NCBI GenBank assembly: GCA_014529385.2
Contig: CM043944.1
Coordinates: 68,806,895-68,870,894 of the forward strand
From: Adiantum capillus-veneris
Taxonomy: Eukaryota > Streptophyta > Polypodiopsida > Polypodiales > Pteridaceae
Reading direction: 5' to 3'
DNA: 64,000 nt
Of the stretch, positions 35,480-46,960 are shown piece after piece (the stretch's first letter is position 1; each line of letters starts with the position of its first letter). A program made the position numbers and the translations under genes. The notes under the pieces are model-generated. The model saw nothing but the letters and a program-made list of their open reading frames with translations, did no database searches and was not told where the DNA came from.

Positions 35480-35621
35480 TGTTGAGAGAGAAGGAGAGAA
35501 CACAGAAGTAGAACCCCAAAGTGTGTAGAATACACACATGAGATGATGTATATATAGAGGGGACCTGGGTGCCATATATAGAGAAGCCATACATTGAGTA
35601 GCTTCACATATAAGCTCAACA
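35480..35621 (-). repeat. 5' LTR of TRIM-like copy B
   Basis: 142 bp. The adjoining interior (minus strand GGGGACCTAGG) does not match a Met-tRNA primer site, in keeping with the rearranged, inverted block beside it. Confidence 0.9.
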
Positions 35622-35777
35622 GCTTCTTCCCACTCCTTGTTGTTGCTGCATGTACATGGCAAATGCTTGAAACATCTGCATGAGTGCAAGATCAAAGTGC
35701 ATCCCATGTGTCTCTTGATATTCATCCATGGCTAACAAATTGTTTAGATCAATTCACAAAATCCCACCCCAGCAACT

Positions 35778-35797
35778 TCACATCAGGTTCACCAGAA
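35778..35797 (-). promoter_or_regulatory. Gypsy primer-binding site
   Basis: The minus strand reads TGGTGAACCTGATGTGAAG just inside the LTR. The same site appears at 48,901-48,920 and inside the nested element at ~41,438, differing by one or two bases. The matching tRNA was not determined. Confidence 0.7.
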
Positions 35798-35798
35798 A

Positions 35799-36962
35799 TG
35801 TCGGAATGTGTGCGGTCTATTTGGGAAGGTGCAAAACCTCTCACTCTGAGAGTTTGTGATGAGAGTCACAAACACTTTGTGAGAAAGCGTTTGTGGAGAA
35901 TAACCAACCCTCTTTCTAAGGGTGACAAAAAAACTGAGAGCGTTCGTGACAGCAAAGCCACAAACCCTCTTTCCTATCGTGATTGGAGTCTGCTTGTTTT
36001 CATAGTCGAGATTATGATGAGAGGATCATCAAATCACATTCAATTTCAGTTAAAAGACCATTTGAAAACACTAAAGTTTCAGCCATGAAATTTAAATGCT
36101 TATACAAGCTCAATTTTCAATCAAAACTCAAACCTCTTTCATGGCATCATGTAGCCTCGCCCCCAATTACATAGCCATAACATCAAACAATTGAAAGGAA
36201 TGCTTGAGCTTCCACCTTCCCGACGACAATTTTCTGATTTTTCAAAGATCTATGAGCTTCTAAAGTGAAACCCAAAAACCATTCGGATAAGGGGAAACCC
36301 TAATTCACTCCCTCACAAGCGCAGATACAAGATTGCGAAGAGGCGGGGCTGCAGCACACATAGATTGGGCAACGATTAGTTTTTTCTGTAAAAATACCCC
36401 TTCTCTCTCTTCCACACGGAAATATGAGCTTATGTGTCAAGTTTTGGGCCATTTTGCCACTTTGGACCAAAACTAGGCCATTTTCATCTTATTTTTTACC
36501 CAAAAATGTCATTTTTGATGCGAAAATCCCAAACGGAGTCAAAAAAATCCCTAAATTTGTGGGATCACTCATATAAGCATAAAAAACATAGATAAGCATC
36601 GTTTTCACCAATATACCATTTTGGGTCACTTTTCATGCAATTCTGCAACGACGCCCGCTAGTTGCTATTTTTGGCAGTTTTTGCCCGCATCAATCTTTAT
36701 AGGCGAGATGAGTGTGCCACCATGATTGGAATATGTACATTTTCAAACCATATTAATAATCTTATCAAGTGAAAAAGCATGCAAATGAGCCACATCCAGG
36801 GCCACGACTCCCCAGATAGGTATGTACATGATAACGACCGCAATAGCCGCTTTAGTCTATATCATGATTTGTACATTGTTTCTTTTCTTTCCATGCATCA
36901 AGAAGTGTTAAAAGTGAGGTGAATGTTTTTATTTCACACTATATACGTGCCACGGCACGACA
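35799..36962 (-). repeat. Ty3/gypsy LTR shared by two tandem copies
   Basis: About 1,164 bp, homologous to 48,921-50,119. On the minus strand it starts TGTCGTGCCG directly after a polypurine tract (CAAAGGGGGTGGA) and ends CCGACA directly before a primer-binding site. It is therefore the 3' LTR of the pol-bearing element to its right and the 5' LTR of the gag-pro copy to its left. Confidence 0.9.
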
Positions 36963-36980
36963 TCCACCCCCTTTGAACCT
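36963..36980 (-). promoter_or_regulatory. Gypsy polypurine tract
   Basis: The minus strand reads GGTTCAAAGGGGGTGGA immediately before the TGTCG of the LTR. Confidence 0.85.
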
Positions 36981-39551
36981 GCACATCCTCCGGCATGTGC
37001 CAACATTTTCCCTATGTAGGTTTAATCTTCACTAAGATCCACAAATATTTGAATGTTGTTTTTATCTTTTGCAAAGTCTAGGAGATCATCCTCTGCTTCT
37101 TCATCCTCATCTCTAGCAATATCATTAGGTTCTTCATCATCATCTTGTTGTGAATCAAAGGATCATTATCATGTCTCCTCTTGAACATCTTGATTCTTTT
37201 GCCTGCTATGGGAATTATAAGCTTTGTTCCATCGAGCTCGCTCAAAGTATATGTAGAATCTCCATGCACATGTTTGACAACATAGGGAATAAACCACCTT
37301 TTTGCAAGTTTTATTTGTGTGGTGTGTTGGTTGTCAAGGTTACTATCGTACATTAGGACCCATCACTCTCTTCAATAGGCTTTCGTCGAAGCCTGTCTTT
37401 TATCAAACCTATCTTTATTCTTTAGTCTTGCATTCTTCAATCGAGCTTTTGCAATGTCTATGTCTTCATGTCTTCTTTACAATAGCTTTATGTGCAAAGC
37501 AAGTAGATTTTCCCTACTGACACCATCTTCCCAAGGTAACATGTTCCAAGTAGGAAATATATTCAAGTGGCATGACTGGCTTCTGACCATACATCAATTC
37601 AATAGGCATGTAGCCAGTCTCACTCAGCTATGATTTGTACAATCAGCCCATAAAGCATATGGTGGCAATCTTGTCCATTCACACATTCTACCTTTGCATG
37701 CCTTAGCCAAAGCTTTGACAATAGGAGTATCTCCTCTTTCTCTTTTCCTATTTCTCTTTGGATTATAAGCACAAGTCAAGCCTAGCTTGATACCAATTCT
37801 CATAAAGAAATCCCTTGCTTCATCTTCATCGAGCTCACCTCTATCAACAGCTATCTTTCCCACATAGCCATAGTGCCAAATTACATCTTCAAGCAAAATT
37901 TATAAACAGCTTGTGTAGTTTTTTTCCTTAATGCACATCCTTCCACTTGGTTTGTCAAATCTTCTCGTGCAAGTACCAAGTATCTCATTTACCAAAGTCC
38001 TAAAGGCATTGTGATAGGATCAACAACCCATTTATAGTGCATGGCTAATGGGTATGTAGGATGCAATCCATCACGATGGCGTACATTGGAATACATTTGG
38101 CATGTAACACAAGACTCCACAAAATTTGCTACATCCTTATACATGCCTTTCCACCAATATCTCCCTTTCACTTTATAACAGTAGCCCATACACCTCGATG
38201 TCTAGCATATAGGCTTTCATGGAGCTCTTTGGTAACTTTGAGCTGAGTTGGCTTATCACATACTACTCGTAATGGAGTCCCATCTCTTCTTTTAGGATGT
38301 TTCCATAAGTAGACATCCCTCAAGAAGAATCCATATGCTTTCTTTCTGATCCTTTTGAATTCTGATTTAGTCCAATCATCTTGGTTTTGTAAATTACTCA
38401 GGTAGTGACCTATGAGCAACCATTCATCCTCATAGAACTCCTATAAAAAGGACTCAAGTGAAGCTACAATGCATATATCATCACACTTTGCATGAGAGAT
38501 TGTGTAGAATTTTGTGCCCACATCTTCTTCCTCATCAATCATATCATCCTCATCCTCATACCTTGGCCTTGAAAGCATATCTACCATTGCATTATCCATT
38601 CCTGAAATTTGATTCAATTTGATCCACATTCATAGTCAATCTTCCTCAAAGTTGGTGAAGACAGCAACAATTGCTTCAAATTTCCATAGCTTTTACATGT
38701 ATATCATTCCATTGAAACCTTTGGTTCTTCCTTAGCAATTGATAAAGAGGATCTGCGACATGTGCATAATGTGGAATCCATATGAGATAGAAGACACATG
38801 CACCTAAAAACCTTATCACCTACGTGATATTTACGCATAGTTCCTTCATCCTCTATATTGTATCCACTTTAGTTGGACAAGGTCGGCGGCCATGAGGATT
38901 ACAAAGATGTCCCACTATCAATATTTCTTCAACCCCAATCCACTTAAATTTGCCCATATAAAGTAAGGTTCACTTCTTCTAGACTTGCTAAAATTCTATC
39001 ACAATCATTAATGTGGTTTGCTATATATTTACGGCACCCCCTCGAATCCAGAGCCTCATCTTTTGTAGCTAAGTTGCATCCTTTGATTGGAACATCATTA
39101 AGAAAAGGCCTTGTAATTTGAGGTATGAAGTCACGATAGAATTTGTTCATACCGTTCATCATGTGCACAACGGAGTTGGTTGCTTCCTGTGGTAAGGTGC
39201 AGATTCTTACAAAACCCAAGGGTGTTCTCATGCTAGTCAAGTCCCTGCTTTCCATTGCTAGTTGGAATTGATCATACCCTGAGTACAAATCCCCCATATA
39301 ATATATTTCCCTTCCTGCAAATGATTCTTTAACTTCATCTACAATTGGCCATGTACCCATATTCCTTATTGTGACTTTGTTGATAGGCTGCATGTCTTGA
39401 ATGAAGCGTAGAGATCCACTTTTCTTTGGTACTGTGAACCATCTGCTTGAGTAGGGGGCACATGAAGTTTCCAAAATCTCCATCTTTATCTTTTCATTGA
39501 GTAAATCTATAAGCTTTGGCACTAGAATTGGTCGTAGACTCCAAGGCACGT
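36981..39551 (-). pseudogene. pol: Ty3/gypsy pol: reverse transcriptase, RNase H, integrase (broken)
   Basis: Minus-strand order from 39,551 down. RT: VPWSLRPI, SRWFTVPKKSGSLRFIQD, DLYSGYDQFQLA, RTPLGFVR and FLND, where the family has FLDD, so a catalytic Asp is lost. RNase H tail: DNAMVDMLSRPRY. Integrase: H-H-C-C zinc region with HESLYARHRG and CVTCQMY, core residues in DPITMP, VDRGEL and RERGDT, then a C-terminal IN domain (SNLDNQHTTQIKLAKRW, TYTLSELDGTKL). Many stops and frameshifts separate the pieces. RT begins exactly at the left border of the 39,552-45,802 insertion; its gag-pro partner continues beyond that insertion. Confidence 0.9.
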
Positions 39552-41432
39552 TGTCGAGTTGTGACACGTACATAGTGGGAACGCATTCTATAAGAGTTAT
39601 CTTGTAATTGTTTAGATACATAATTATCTTTCCTATAATATACATATGCATATTTAAGTATAATAATAAAATTTCTATCTCATCCTATTATTTATCTCAA
39701 GGGTAACCTATTCTTACTTTACCATCAGAAAATACTATGGAAAAAGCGTCAATAGCTCCGCCTCTTTAACTTGAGCAAAAAGCATTGATTCTTTATTTCT
39801 ACTATCTCATTATCATCTCACACCCTAGCTAGATCCTATATCTAGGGTAAACTCCAATATATATATATTCTATGTATTTTTCATATTTTTCTTATATTTC
39901 TTTTTAAATAGCTACTAGGAGGGAATCAAATCCTAGTGGGACACTAGGTGGCATGATTTCAAAGATACACTTATTTTAATGCATTATTGCAAGCATGATT
40001 ACAAAAATTTGTCAAGGAGCAATGCCATGCTTTCATATGGCATGAGGTGTCCTTTGGAATTAAATGAAATTCTAGGCTAAGCGGACCACGGGAAGACTTT
40101 TGCTGCCAGAAATGGACCCTATTTTGATGAATTTTTTACACAAGGTTCCAATCCGAATTGGAAAATGATTTTAAAATGAAAATCGTAGCTAATGAGCTAA
40201 AGTTTCTGCCCATATTTTTACGTTTTTATTTGGAGCCACGATTGAGGAGATATGATCAAAATACTGGACCCTAGTCTGCCCACATCATGCAGGGACAGCT
40301 CATTTCCAACTTTTCCAATTCCTATTCACACTGGCTCCTCTCTTCTTGTGTAAACCCTTGGGGGTTCCCTTCACCTATAAAAGGGGACCTCTTCTTCCTT
40401 GAAAAAAAAAAAAACAAAGAATTCAAGCCATTGATGAGAGGAATTCTTGAGGGAGTGAGTAGTAATGCTTAATTGTACTTAGCCATTAACATAAGCCCAA
40501 GCCTAAACTTTCTCCTAGAGGAAGACCAGCCATTCTTGTACGCTATCCTTGGAAGATCAACTCTAATCAAACAAGGTCTTGCACTTTGCGTATCAATCAA
40601 AGTGGAGTTCTCCCCTCTTCTTCTCTCTCCATCAATAATGGTGCCAAAGGGTTTGTCAAGTAAGATGTGTTCTACATTGATGTTTTCTTGATTTCTTGTT
40701 GTTTTCTTTTTCATCTCTAATCCAACACACATATATATATATCTAATATCATCTCCTTAACCAAATCTATCTCTCTCACTCTTAGTAATTCATCCTCTCT
40801 ACAAATTTTAGGTTCTCCTTGCTACAGGTACATTTCTCCCCGCAGTATCCTTATTGCCTACGGGCAAGAATAGGGCTTGGGAGGGAAACTATCTTCTCTT
40901 CTCTTCCCTTCTCTTCTCTCATATCTACATTTCTCACATACTATCCTAGATGAATAACCCACATGATGATAATTTCTATCGCTTTCACTCTGTACGATCT
41001 ATTAGAATTAACGTATGGATTAGCCGTAAAATACACTTTCAACAACGTATAGTGTTTCTCTTTGGCCCAGAAAGGCTCAATGAAATACTTCTATCACCGG
41101 ATCCCATTATACTACCTCTCATAGACTATAACTTTTCTTTTGATGTAAGCGTAGTTATCTTGCTATGAACCAAGAGGATTTGTATACACAATTAATTATG
41201 ACCATAGCCTTGATGTTTTCATCTTTGTGTTGTTTTGACACTCTCTTTTGTGTTCTTTCTTTGTGTGTGTGAGTGCAAGAGTGGGGCTTCTTTGATTGCA
41301 CTTCCTTCCAAACCCTATTCTTCATGGCATATATGGTTTAACTCCTTCATATAGTTTTGTTTTTAGTTCTCTCACAAACTCTCACAGCCATAAGCCCGGT
41401 GCTTTCCCGGCAAGACCGCAAATTTCTCGACA
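39552..41432 (+). repeat. 5' LTR of the nested element
   Basis: 1,881 bp from TGTCGAG to CTCGACA. A TATA-like CTATAAAAGGGG lies at about 40,376. It lacks a ~140 bp segment present in the 3' LTR. Confidence 0.9.
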
Positions 41433-41436
41433 CATT

Positions 41437-41455
41437 TTTGGTGAACCCGATGTGA
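41437..41455 (+). promoter_or_regulatory. Primer-binding site of the nested element
   Basis: TTGGTGAACCCGATGTGAAC follows the 5' LTR by a few bases. It matches the host gypsy site. Confidence 0.75.
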
Positions 41456-41481
41456 ACAAGCCGAGGTGAGAGTACATAAAG

Positions 41482-43833
41482 ATGGCTAGCAAAGTGGAGA
41501 AGCTATATGCTGAAATGAAAGATCTTGTAGACAGATGCAAATGGCTTGAAGAAGAAGACCGGATTCAAAAAGATATTGAAAGCGCTAGGCAATCCGTATA
41601 TAATGAGCTTAATATATTCGAAGGATATGATCCAGAAGGATATCTTGAGTGCTATGTGACAGAGACGAGGCTTCAAGCAATTCCAAAAGCTCGGATGATT
41701 GCAGCATTTGTTGAACTTTTAAGTGATGATTTCAAGCACCAAGTTCAAGACTATGCAAGTGTATATGCAAGCAACTGGGGTGAGTTTTCTACAGCTATAA
41801 CACAGGTATGCTTGGAACATCAAGACCAAGAGATGGAGCAGAGTGGAAGTGGATGTGACCAGCTAGAGTTGGTGTCTCCTGTAAGCCATGCAAGTGTCAA
41901 CACATCCATACAGGCTAATTTAGAAGCAGTAATAGATGCATATCTTTTGCAAGATGCAAATTTGTTGTATGCAGATGAAGCAGACATAGTGGAAGCTGTT
42001 TATGCACGTTTGGGTCTTGTAACCTTCGTATCTCAAGATAATGACTCTCATGATGCTATCCAAGAGCCTGAAACGGCTCAAAGGGACTTAGAGGATGATG
42101 CAAACTCGTCGGCTATGATAGATGATTTGGACGCTCCTTTTGATTCGTTTGAAGATGCACATGAGTGTATATACAAGGATGAGGATGCTATGGTTTTGAC
42201 AGAGGATGTGAAGGGAAAATAGGTGGAAGACGGCTATATTAGTGATGTGCTACAATCTACTTTTGAGCAGATCCAGGAACTTTTACCAAGTTTAGAAGAG
42301 CCAGATGCCTATGCTGAAGACATATACCAGGATGAAGAAGTCATTATCAATGCTTTCCTATGCGAATTTGATGCATGTGGTACTACCAAAATGGATATAC
42401 CTAGCTGCAAAAGTGCTAATTTAGAGGGGGTGTCTGAAAATCTCTTCCTTTGTGAGTATAGCTCTGCTAGTAGCATTGTGGATTGTGAAGTACCTCAGCT
42501 AGACGAGGTGGAAGAAGAGGAGTGCATTGACAAAGTAATATGTATGTCTTGTATATATGGGGTAGCAGATGTGATGCAGATGACTCATGAAATTGTGCCT
42601 TATTTAGAGCTAGATACAACAAGTTTTCACAATTCCATGGTAGAGGAAGGAATGACAGATGCAGATTCTCTGCATGAGGATTGGGGTTCTGCGGATGAAG
42701 CTATGAATCTTCAAGTTTCACAAATCAAAGATAGAGAAGTGTTTGGGAATGCTATACAGGTTGAAGTGACATCAGAGGATAGAGTAGAAGAGCAAGAAAC
42801 CTCTTCGGATATGGTTTGCGATTGGGGTGATATTTCTTATCTGTGTGAAGATGCAAATAAAGATGCTTGCCATAAAGTGCCTACCATACAGGGTTGCCTG
42901 CAGGTATGCAAACAATATCTGAGGCATAAATGGGATTTAGGTCTTGTGTCACAGGGTATAAATTGCAAGCAGGTTTGTGAGAATCTATCTGCTATGGATA
43001 GGAAGGGTATACATGGTGATGCCTTGAAGCAAGAAGAGGATGCTAGCTCTATGCTGACACCAGAGTCATGTAATGAAGAAGTGTTCTCCCTATATAAGTG
43101 GAGACATGATTCAGTTGAAGATAATTTAGCGGTGGGTCAAAAAGGAAGAAGGGGTGAAGATATTGTGTCAGAGACTAACTCCAAGGAGGTTTTTGAGCAG
43201 TCGGCCACAAGTGACCGGGAGCATACCTACCAGGATGATTTGGAGAGGGAATTAAACACCATATTTGAGAGGTATGCAAAGTTTTATGATGTAAATCTGG
43301 AGAGGTATTTGGTAAAAGGTGAGAGAATTGATGAGAGGTTTACCATGCATATTTCTGAGGTTTCTCTCGATGTTGAGAAAGGCTATCTAGAGGATTCTTT
43401 GGAGAATGAAGATGCAGATTCAGACTTCTATGCGAAAGAGGTACATATGGATTTAGAGGTTGGTGAGAAGGTTAAAGTGCAGTTTCAAAAATCTTTCAAG
43501 TATATTACCGAAAGCCTGGAAGTGTTTTTTGAAGAGGAGGATGAGGAACTTATGTCTCTACTTCATGAAGATTTTGCCCATAATGGAGATTTGTTACAGA
43601 TGTTTTGGAGACAGATGTATATAACAATTCCTTCTGATCCGAGAGGAATTAAAAGATGTGGAGAATCTCAATGCTTAGTACAATACAAGTTTTTGAGTTA
43701 CCCATATGATCCTGGAGGAGGTCATGGGATGACAGGGGATAGAGTTTCTTTCACAAGTTACCATGAGGTTGGCACATGCCGGAGGATGTGCAGGTTTAGA
43801 GGGGGTGGATGTCGTGTTGTGACACGTACATAG
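41482..43833 (+). pseudogene. Gag-like acidic protein, one internal TAG
   Basis: ATG 41,482 opens 246 codons, a TAG at 42,220-42,222, then 536 more codons in the same frame to 43,831-43,833; only this one stop interrupts 784 codons. The first ~110 residues resemble a gag capsid start: coiled coil, FEGYDPEGYLECYV, then LSDDFKHQVQDYASVYASNW. The rest is very acidic with many Cys, without a CCHC knuckle or enzyme motif. Its last codons run through the polypurine tract into the 3' LTR. The TAG may be a simple mutation or a readthrough site. It probably coats its own RNA or serves as a spacer ORF; function unproven. Confidence 0.7.
43792..43809 (+). promoter_or_regulatory. Polypurine tract of the nested element
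   Basis: GTTTAGAGGGGGTGGA directly precedes the TGTCG of the 3' LTR, and matches the host tract on the minus strand at 36,963-36,980. Confidence 0.85.
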
Positions 43834-45802
43834 TGGGAACGCATCCTACAAGAATTATCTTGTAATTTTTTAGATACATAATTATCTTTCCTATAATGTA
43901 CATATGCATATTTAAGTATAATAATAAGCTTTCTATCTCATCCTATTATTTATCTCGAGGGTAACCTATTCTTATTTTACCATCAGAAAATACTATGGAA
44001 AAAGCATCAATAGCTCCGTCTCTTTAACTTGGGCAAAAAGCACTGATTCTTTATTTCTACTATCTCATTATTATCTCACACCCTAGCTAGATCCTATATC
44101 TAGGGTAAACTCCAATATATATATATATTCTATGTATTTTTCATATTTTTCTTATATTTCTTTTTAAATAGCTACTAGGAGGGAATCAAATCCTAGTGGG
44201 ACACTAGGTGGCATGATTTCAAAGATACACTTATTTTAATGCATTATTGCAAGCATGATTACAAAACTTTGTCAAGGAGCAATGCCATGCTTTCATATGG
44301 CATGAGGTGTCCTTTGGAATTAAATGAAAGTCTAGGCTAAGGGGACCACGGGAAGATTTTTGCTACCAGAAATGGACCCTATTTTGATGAATTTTTTACA
44401 CAAGGTTCCAATCCGAATTGGAAAATGATTTTAAAATGAAAATCGTAGCTAATGAGCTGAAGTTTCTGCCCATATTTGTACTTTTTTATTTGGATCCACG
44501 GTTGAGGAGATATGATCAAAATACTGGACCCTAGTCTGCCCACATCATGCAGGGACAACTCATTTCTAACTTTTCCAATTCCTATTCACACTGGCTCCTC
44601 TCTTCTTGTGTAAACCCTTGGGGGTTCCCTTCACCTATAAAAGGGGACCTCTTCTTCCTTGAAAAGGAACTCAAGCATTCAAGCCATTGATGAGGGAGGG
44701 AGTAGTAATGCCAAATTGTACGTAGTCATTAACATAAGCCTAAGCCTACACTTTCTCCTAGAAGAAGACTAGCCATTCTTGCAACAAGCTAACCTTGGAA
44801 GATCAACTCTAATCAAAGAATGTCTTGCACTTGGTGTATCAATAAAAGTGGAATTATCCACTCTTCTTCTCTCTCCATCAAAACTGGTGTTGAAGGGTTT
44901 GACAAGTAAGATGTGTTTTACATTCATATTTTGTTGATTTCTTGTTGTTTTCTTTTCATCTCTAATCCAGCATATATATATCTAATCTCATCTCCTTAAC
45001 CAAACCTATCTCTCTCACTCTTAGTAATTCATCCTCTCTACAAATTTTAGGTTCTCCTTGCTAAAGGTACATTTCTCCCCGCAGTATCCTTATTGCCTAC
45101 GGGCAAGAATAGGGCTTGGGAGGGAAACTCTCTTCTCTTCTCTCATATCTACATTTCTCCAATACTATCCTAGATGAATAACCCACATGATGATAATTTC
45201 TATCTCTTTCACTCTGTACAATCTATTAGAATTAACGTATGGATTAGCCGTAAAATACACTTTCAACAACGTATAGTGTTTCTCTTTGGCCCAGAAAGGC
45301 TTAATGAAATACTTCTATCACCGGATCCCATCATACTACCTCTCATAGACTATAACTTTTCTTTTGACGTAAGCGTAGTTATCTTGCTATGAACCAAGAG
45401 GATTTGTATACACAATTAATCCCAATCACTAGACAAAATATATATATTATGGTAAGCACAAAGATACAATTCCAAAGAACAATTCGTAGCCTATTTGGTT
45501 AGCCAAGATTGAATGCCATTAACTCATCTATTAACCCTTTCATACTTCCCATGATACGATATGACCATAGCCTTGATGTTTTCATCTTTGTGTTGTTTTG
45601 ACATTCTCTTTTGCGTTATTTCTTTGTGTGTGTGAGTGCAAGAGAGAAAGAGTGGGTCTTCTTTGATTACACTTCTTTCCAAACCCCAGTCTTCATGGCA
45701 TCTATGGTTTAACTCCTTCATATAGTTTTTGTTGAGTTCTCTCACAAACTCTCACAGCTATAAGCCCGGTGCTTTCCCGGCAAGACCGCAAATTTCTTGA
45801 CA
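43810..45802 (+). repeat. 3' LTR of the nested element
   Basis: 1,993 bp, closely similar to the 5' LTR apart from an extra ~140 bp (about 45,421-45,560), some small indels and scattered substitutions. Confidence 0.9.
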
Positions 45803-46613
45803 ACGTGAGATAAAGTGAATATTACCATTGGTTTTCCACACACCCTGTCTAATGCGGCTCAAGTGCAAAAGATTTTCCATGTTTGGAAAGCGTCTATCCA
45901 AATCCTTTTCTTTCAAGGAGTCATTGCCTCCAAGTTTTAACATCTTCAATGACTCTTGCGTAAACTTGTGTCCAATTCTTTTGGATCTCGGAGACTAGGT
46001 TGCAAAGAAGCTTGATCCATCGTTTCCTTGCAATCTTTAGGCAAAGGCAATGCCACTGGTGTCACCTTCTTTGATATAGTTTTGTACTTTGTTTCCACTC
46101 GCACTTCTATATCTTTTGCGCATTGAAGAACTCCACATCTTTGAAAGACTCAATGATTCTATGCATGTCCATAGAAGCTACTTTTACCAGGTCATTTCCT
46201 TGTTGAAAACTAGACCTTGTTATAGCATTGAGATCCCATAGTATCTACAAAAGAAACCTCCTCAAAAACACCTGAAATGTACTTGTCTTCATCTAGCAAA
46301 TTATGGTTTTTGTATTTTCTCTATACACTATTTACATTTTTTTTTTTGTCCTTTCTTTAAATCTCCAAGCGTTGTGAAAGATACTGATCCATTCTTTGCT
46401 ACTAGGACACCTATACAAAAAGCTTTGTCTCCCTTCGGATCAGGTGATAACCTTTTTCTTTTTGTACCATTGCACTCCCTCTTTACAATGGTACTCGGCC
46501 AAAACCCCTCATCTCCCTTTGATCTCTAAACTCCTTGCTTGGTTTTTGTAGAGAATGATCCCGGCCCTTAGGTTGTCAGGATTTTGCTCATGGTTAATGC
46601 AAACTGTTAAGAA
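45803..46613 (-). pseudogene. Degenerate pro-RT linker of the host gypsy element
   Basis: Minus-strand sequence between the retropepsin and the insertion point. No long frame remains and no motif could be placed with confidence. Confidence 0.5.
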
Positions 46614-46960
46614 TTAAACAACTCGTTTTCCATCTTTGCTTTTGACCCTGGCATAGGTAGATCCATCATCCAATACTTTTGTCTCCATTCGCACTGCGGT
46701 GATGTATGGTTGCCCAAGGATTAGAGGATAGCTTGAAATCTCCTGAATAAAGAAATTTTCCTCACTTTTCACATCCCCTATGGTTACATTAACATTTGGA
46801 CAAGCACCATTGGGATCCCGGCATGAGTTGTTTACAGCCCTAATCATCCACCCATGGTCAGTATCAATTGGTCACTTTCCCTTCATATAGAGACTCTTGG
46901 ACATGAGGTTAATCTCCGAACCATGGTCTATAAAGGCCACATAAGGCTCCTTGAGATCTC
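46614..46960 (-). pseudogene. Gypsy retropepsin-like protease
   Basis: The minus strand reads VAFIDHGSEINLMS, then DHGWMIRAVNNSC, CPNVNVTIGDV, and SSYPLILGQPYITAVRMETK. The order is that of plant gypsy aspartic proteases; the active-site triad is D-H-G where D-S/T-G is expected, and a TGA falls after SLYMKGK. It would have cut the polyprotein. It lies downstream of gag in the same minus-strand element. Confidence 0.75.

Larger units (their letters stand above)
32286..35621 (-). mobile_element. TRIM-like short-LTR element, copy B, complete
   Basis: It is bounded by two 142 bp LTRs (TGTTGAG...CTCAACA) and flanked by the 5 bp duplication GCTTC (32,281-32,285 and 35,622-35,626). The homologous gag at about 48,745 shows the unoccupied site with a single GCTTC. 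By reading, the LTRs differ at one position, so insertion is recent relative to its host. The minus-strand orientation follows from a purine tract next to the 32,427 LTR. There is no coding capacity. The interior holds the ~42 bp and ~170 bp repeats with internal duplication and inversion. Confidence 0.95.
30595..35729 (-). pseudogene. gag: Ty3/gypsy gag-pro, second (3'-truncated) copy, interrupted
   Basis: On the minus strand gag starts at ATG 35,729 (DEYQETHGMHF), is cut after about 34 codons by the 32,286-35,621 insertion, and resumes at 32,280. The rest parallels the copy at 46.6-48.85 kb: a CCHC zinc knuckle (CIWCNNPYHPRRDC, near 31,460-31,500), a helical linker, and the segment RPSYKLQSDIEVATDLKKVL that lies upstream of the retropepsin. 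It ends at ~30,595 before the protease. Several stops and frameshifts are present. The start lies just inside the primer-binding site of the LTR at 35,799. Confidence 0.8.
39552..45802 (+). mobile_element. Nested non-autonomous LTR retrotransposon
   Basis: LTRs at 39,552-41,432 and 43,810-45,802 share TGTCG...GACA ends. It is inserted between protease and RT of the minus-strand gypsy element. ACGT is found at both borders (a 5 bp duplication would be usual for this class; only 4 bp agree). The interior has a primer-binding site, one long gag-like frame and a polypurine tract, and no protease, RT or integrase. The primer site, the ~100 bp before the 3' LTR and the LTR termini resemble those of the host gypsy element, which suggests mobilisation by proteins of that family. 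Confidence 0.9.

Noticed and set aside
35799-36180. 134-codon plus-strand frame (also seen at 48,830-49,150) as a conserved gene
   Set aside because: It is conserved only because both copies are the same LTR; it starts in the leader and has no domain.
40950-41168. Duplicate 72-codon frame (also at 45,174-45,392)
   Set aside because: It lies in both LTRs of the nested element; conservation reflects LTR identity. There is no recognised domain, so I did not list it as a gene.
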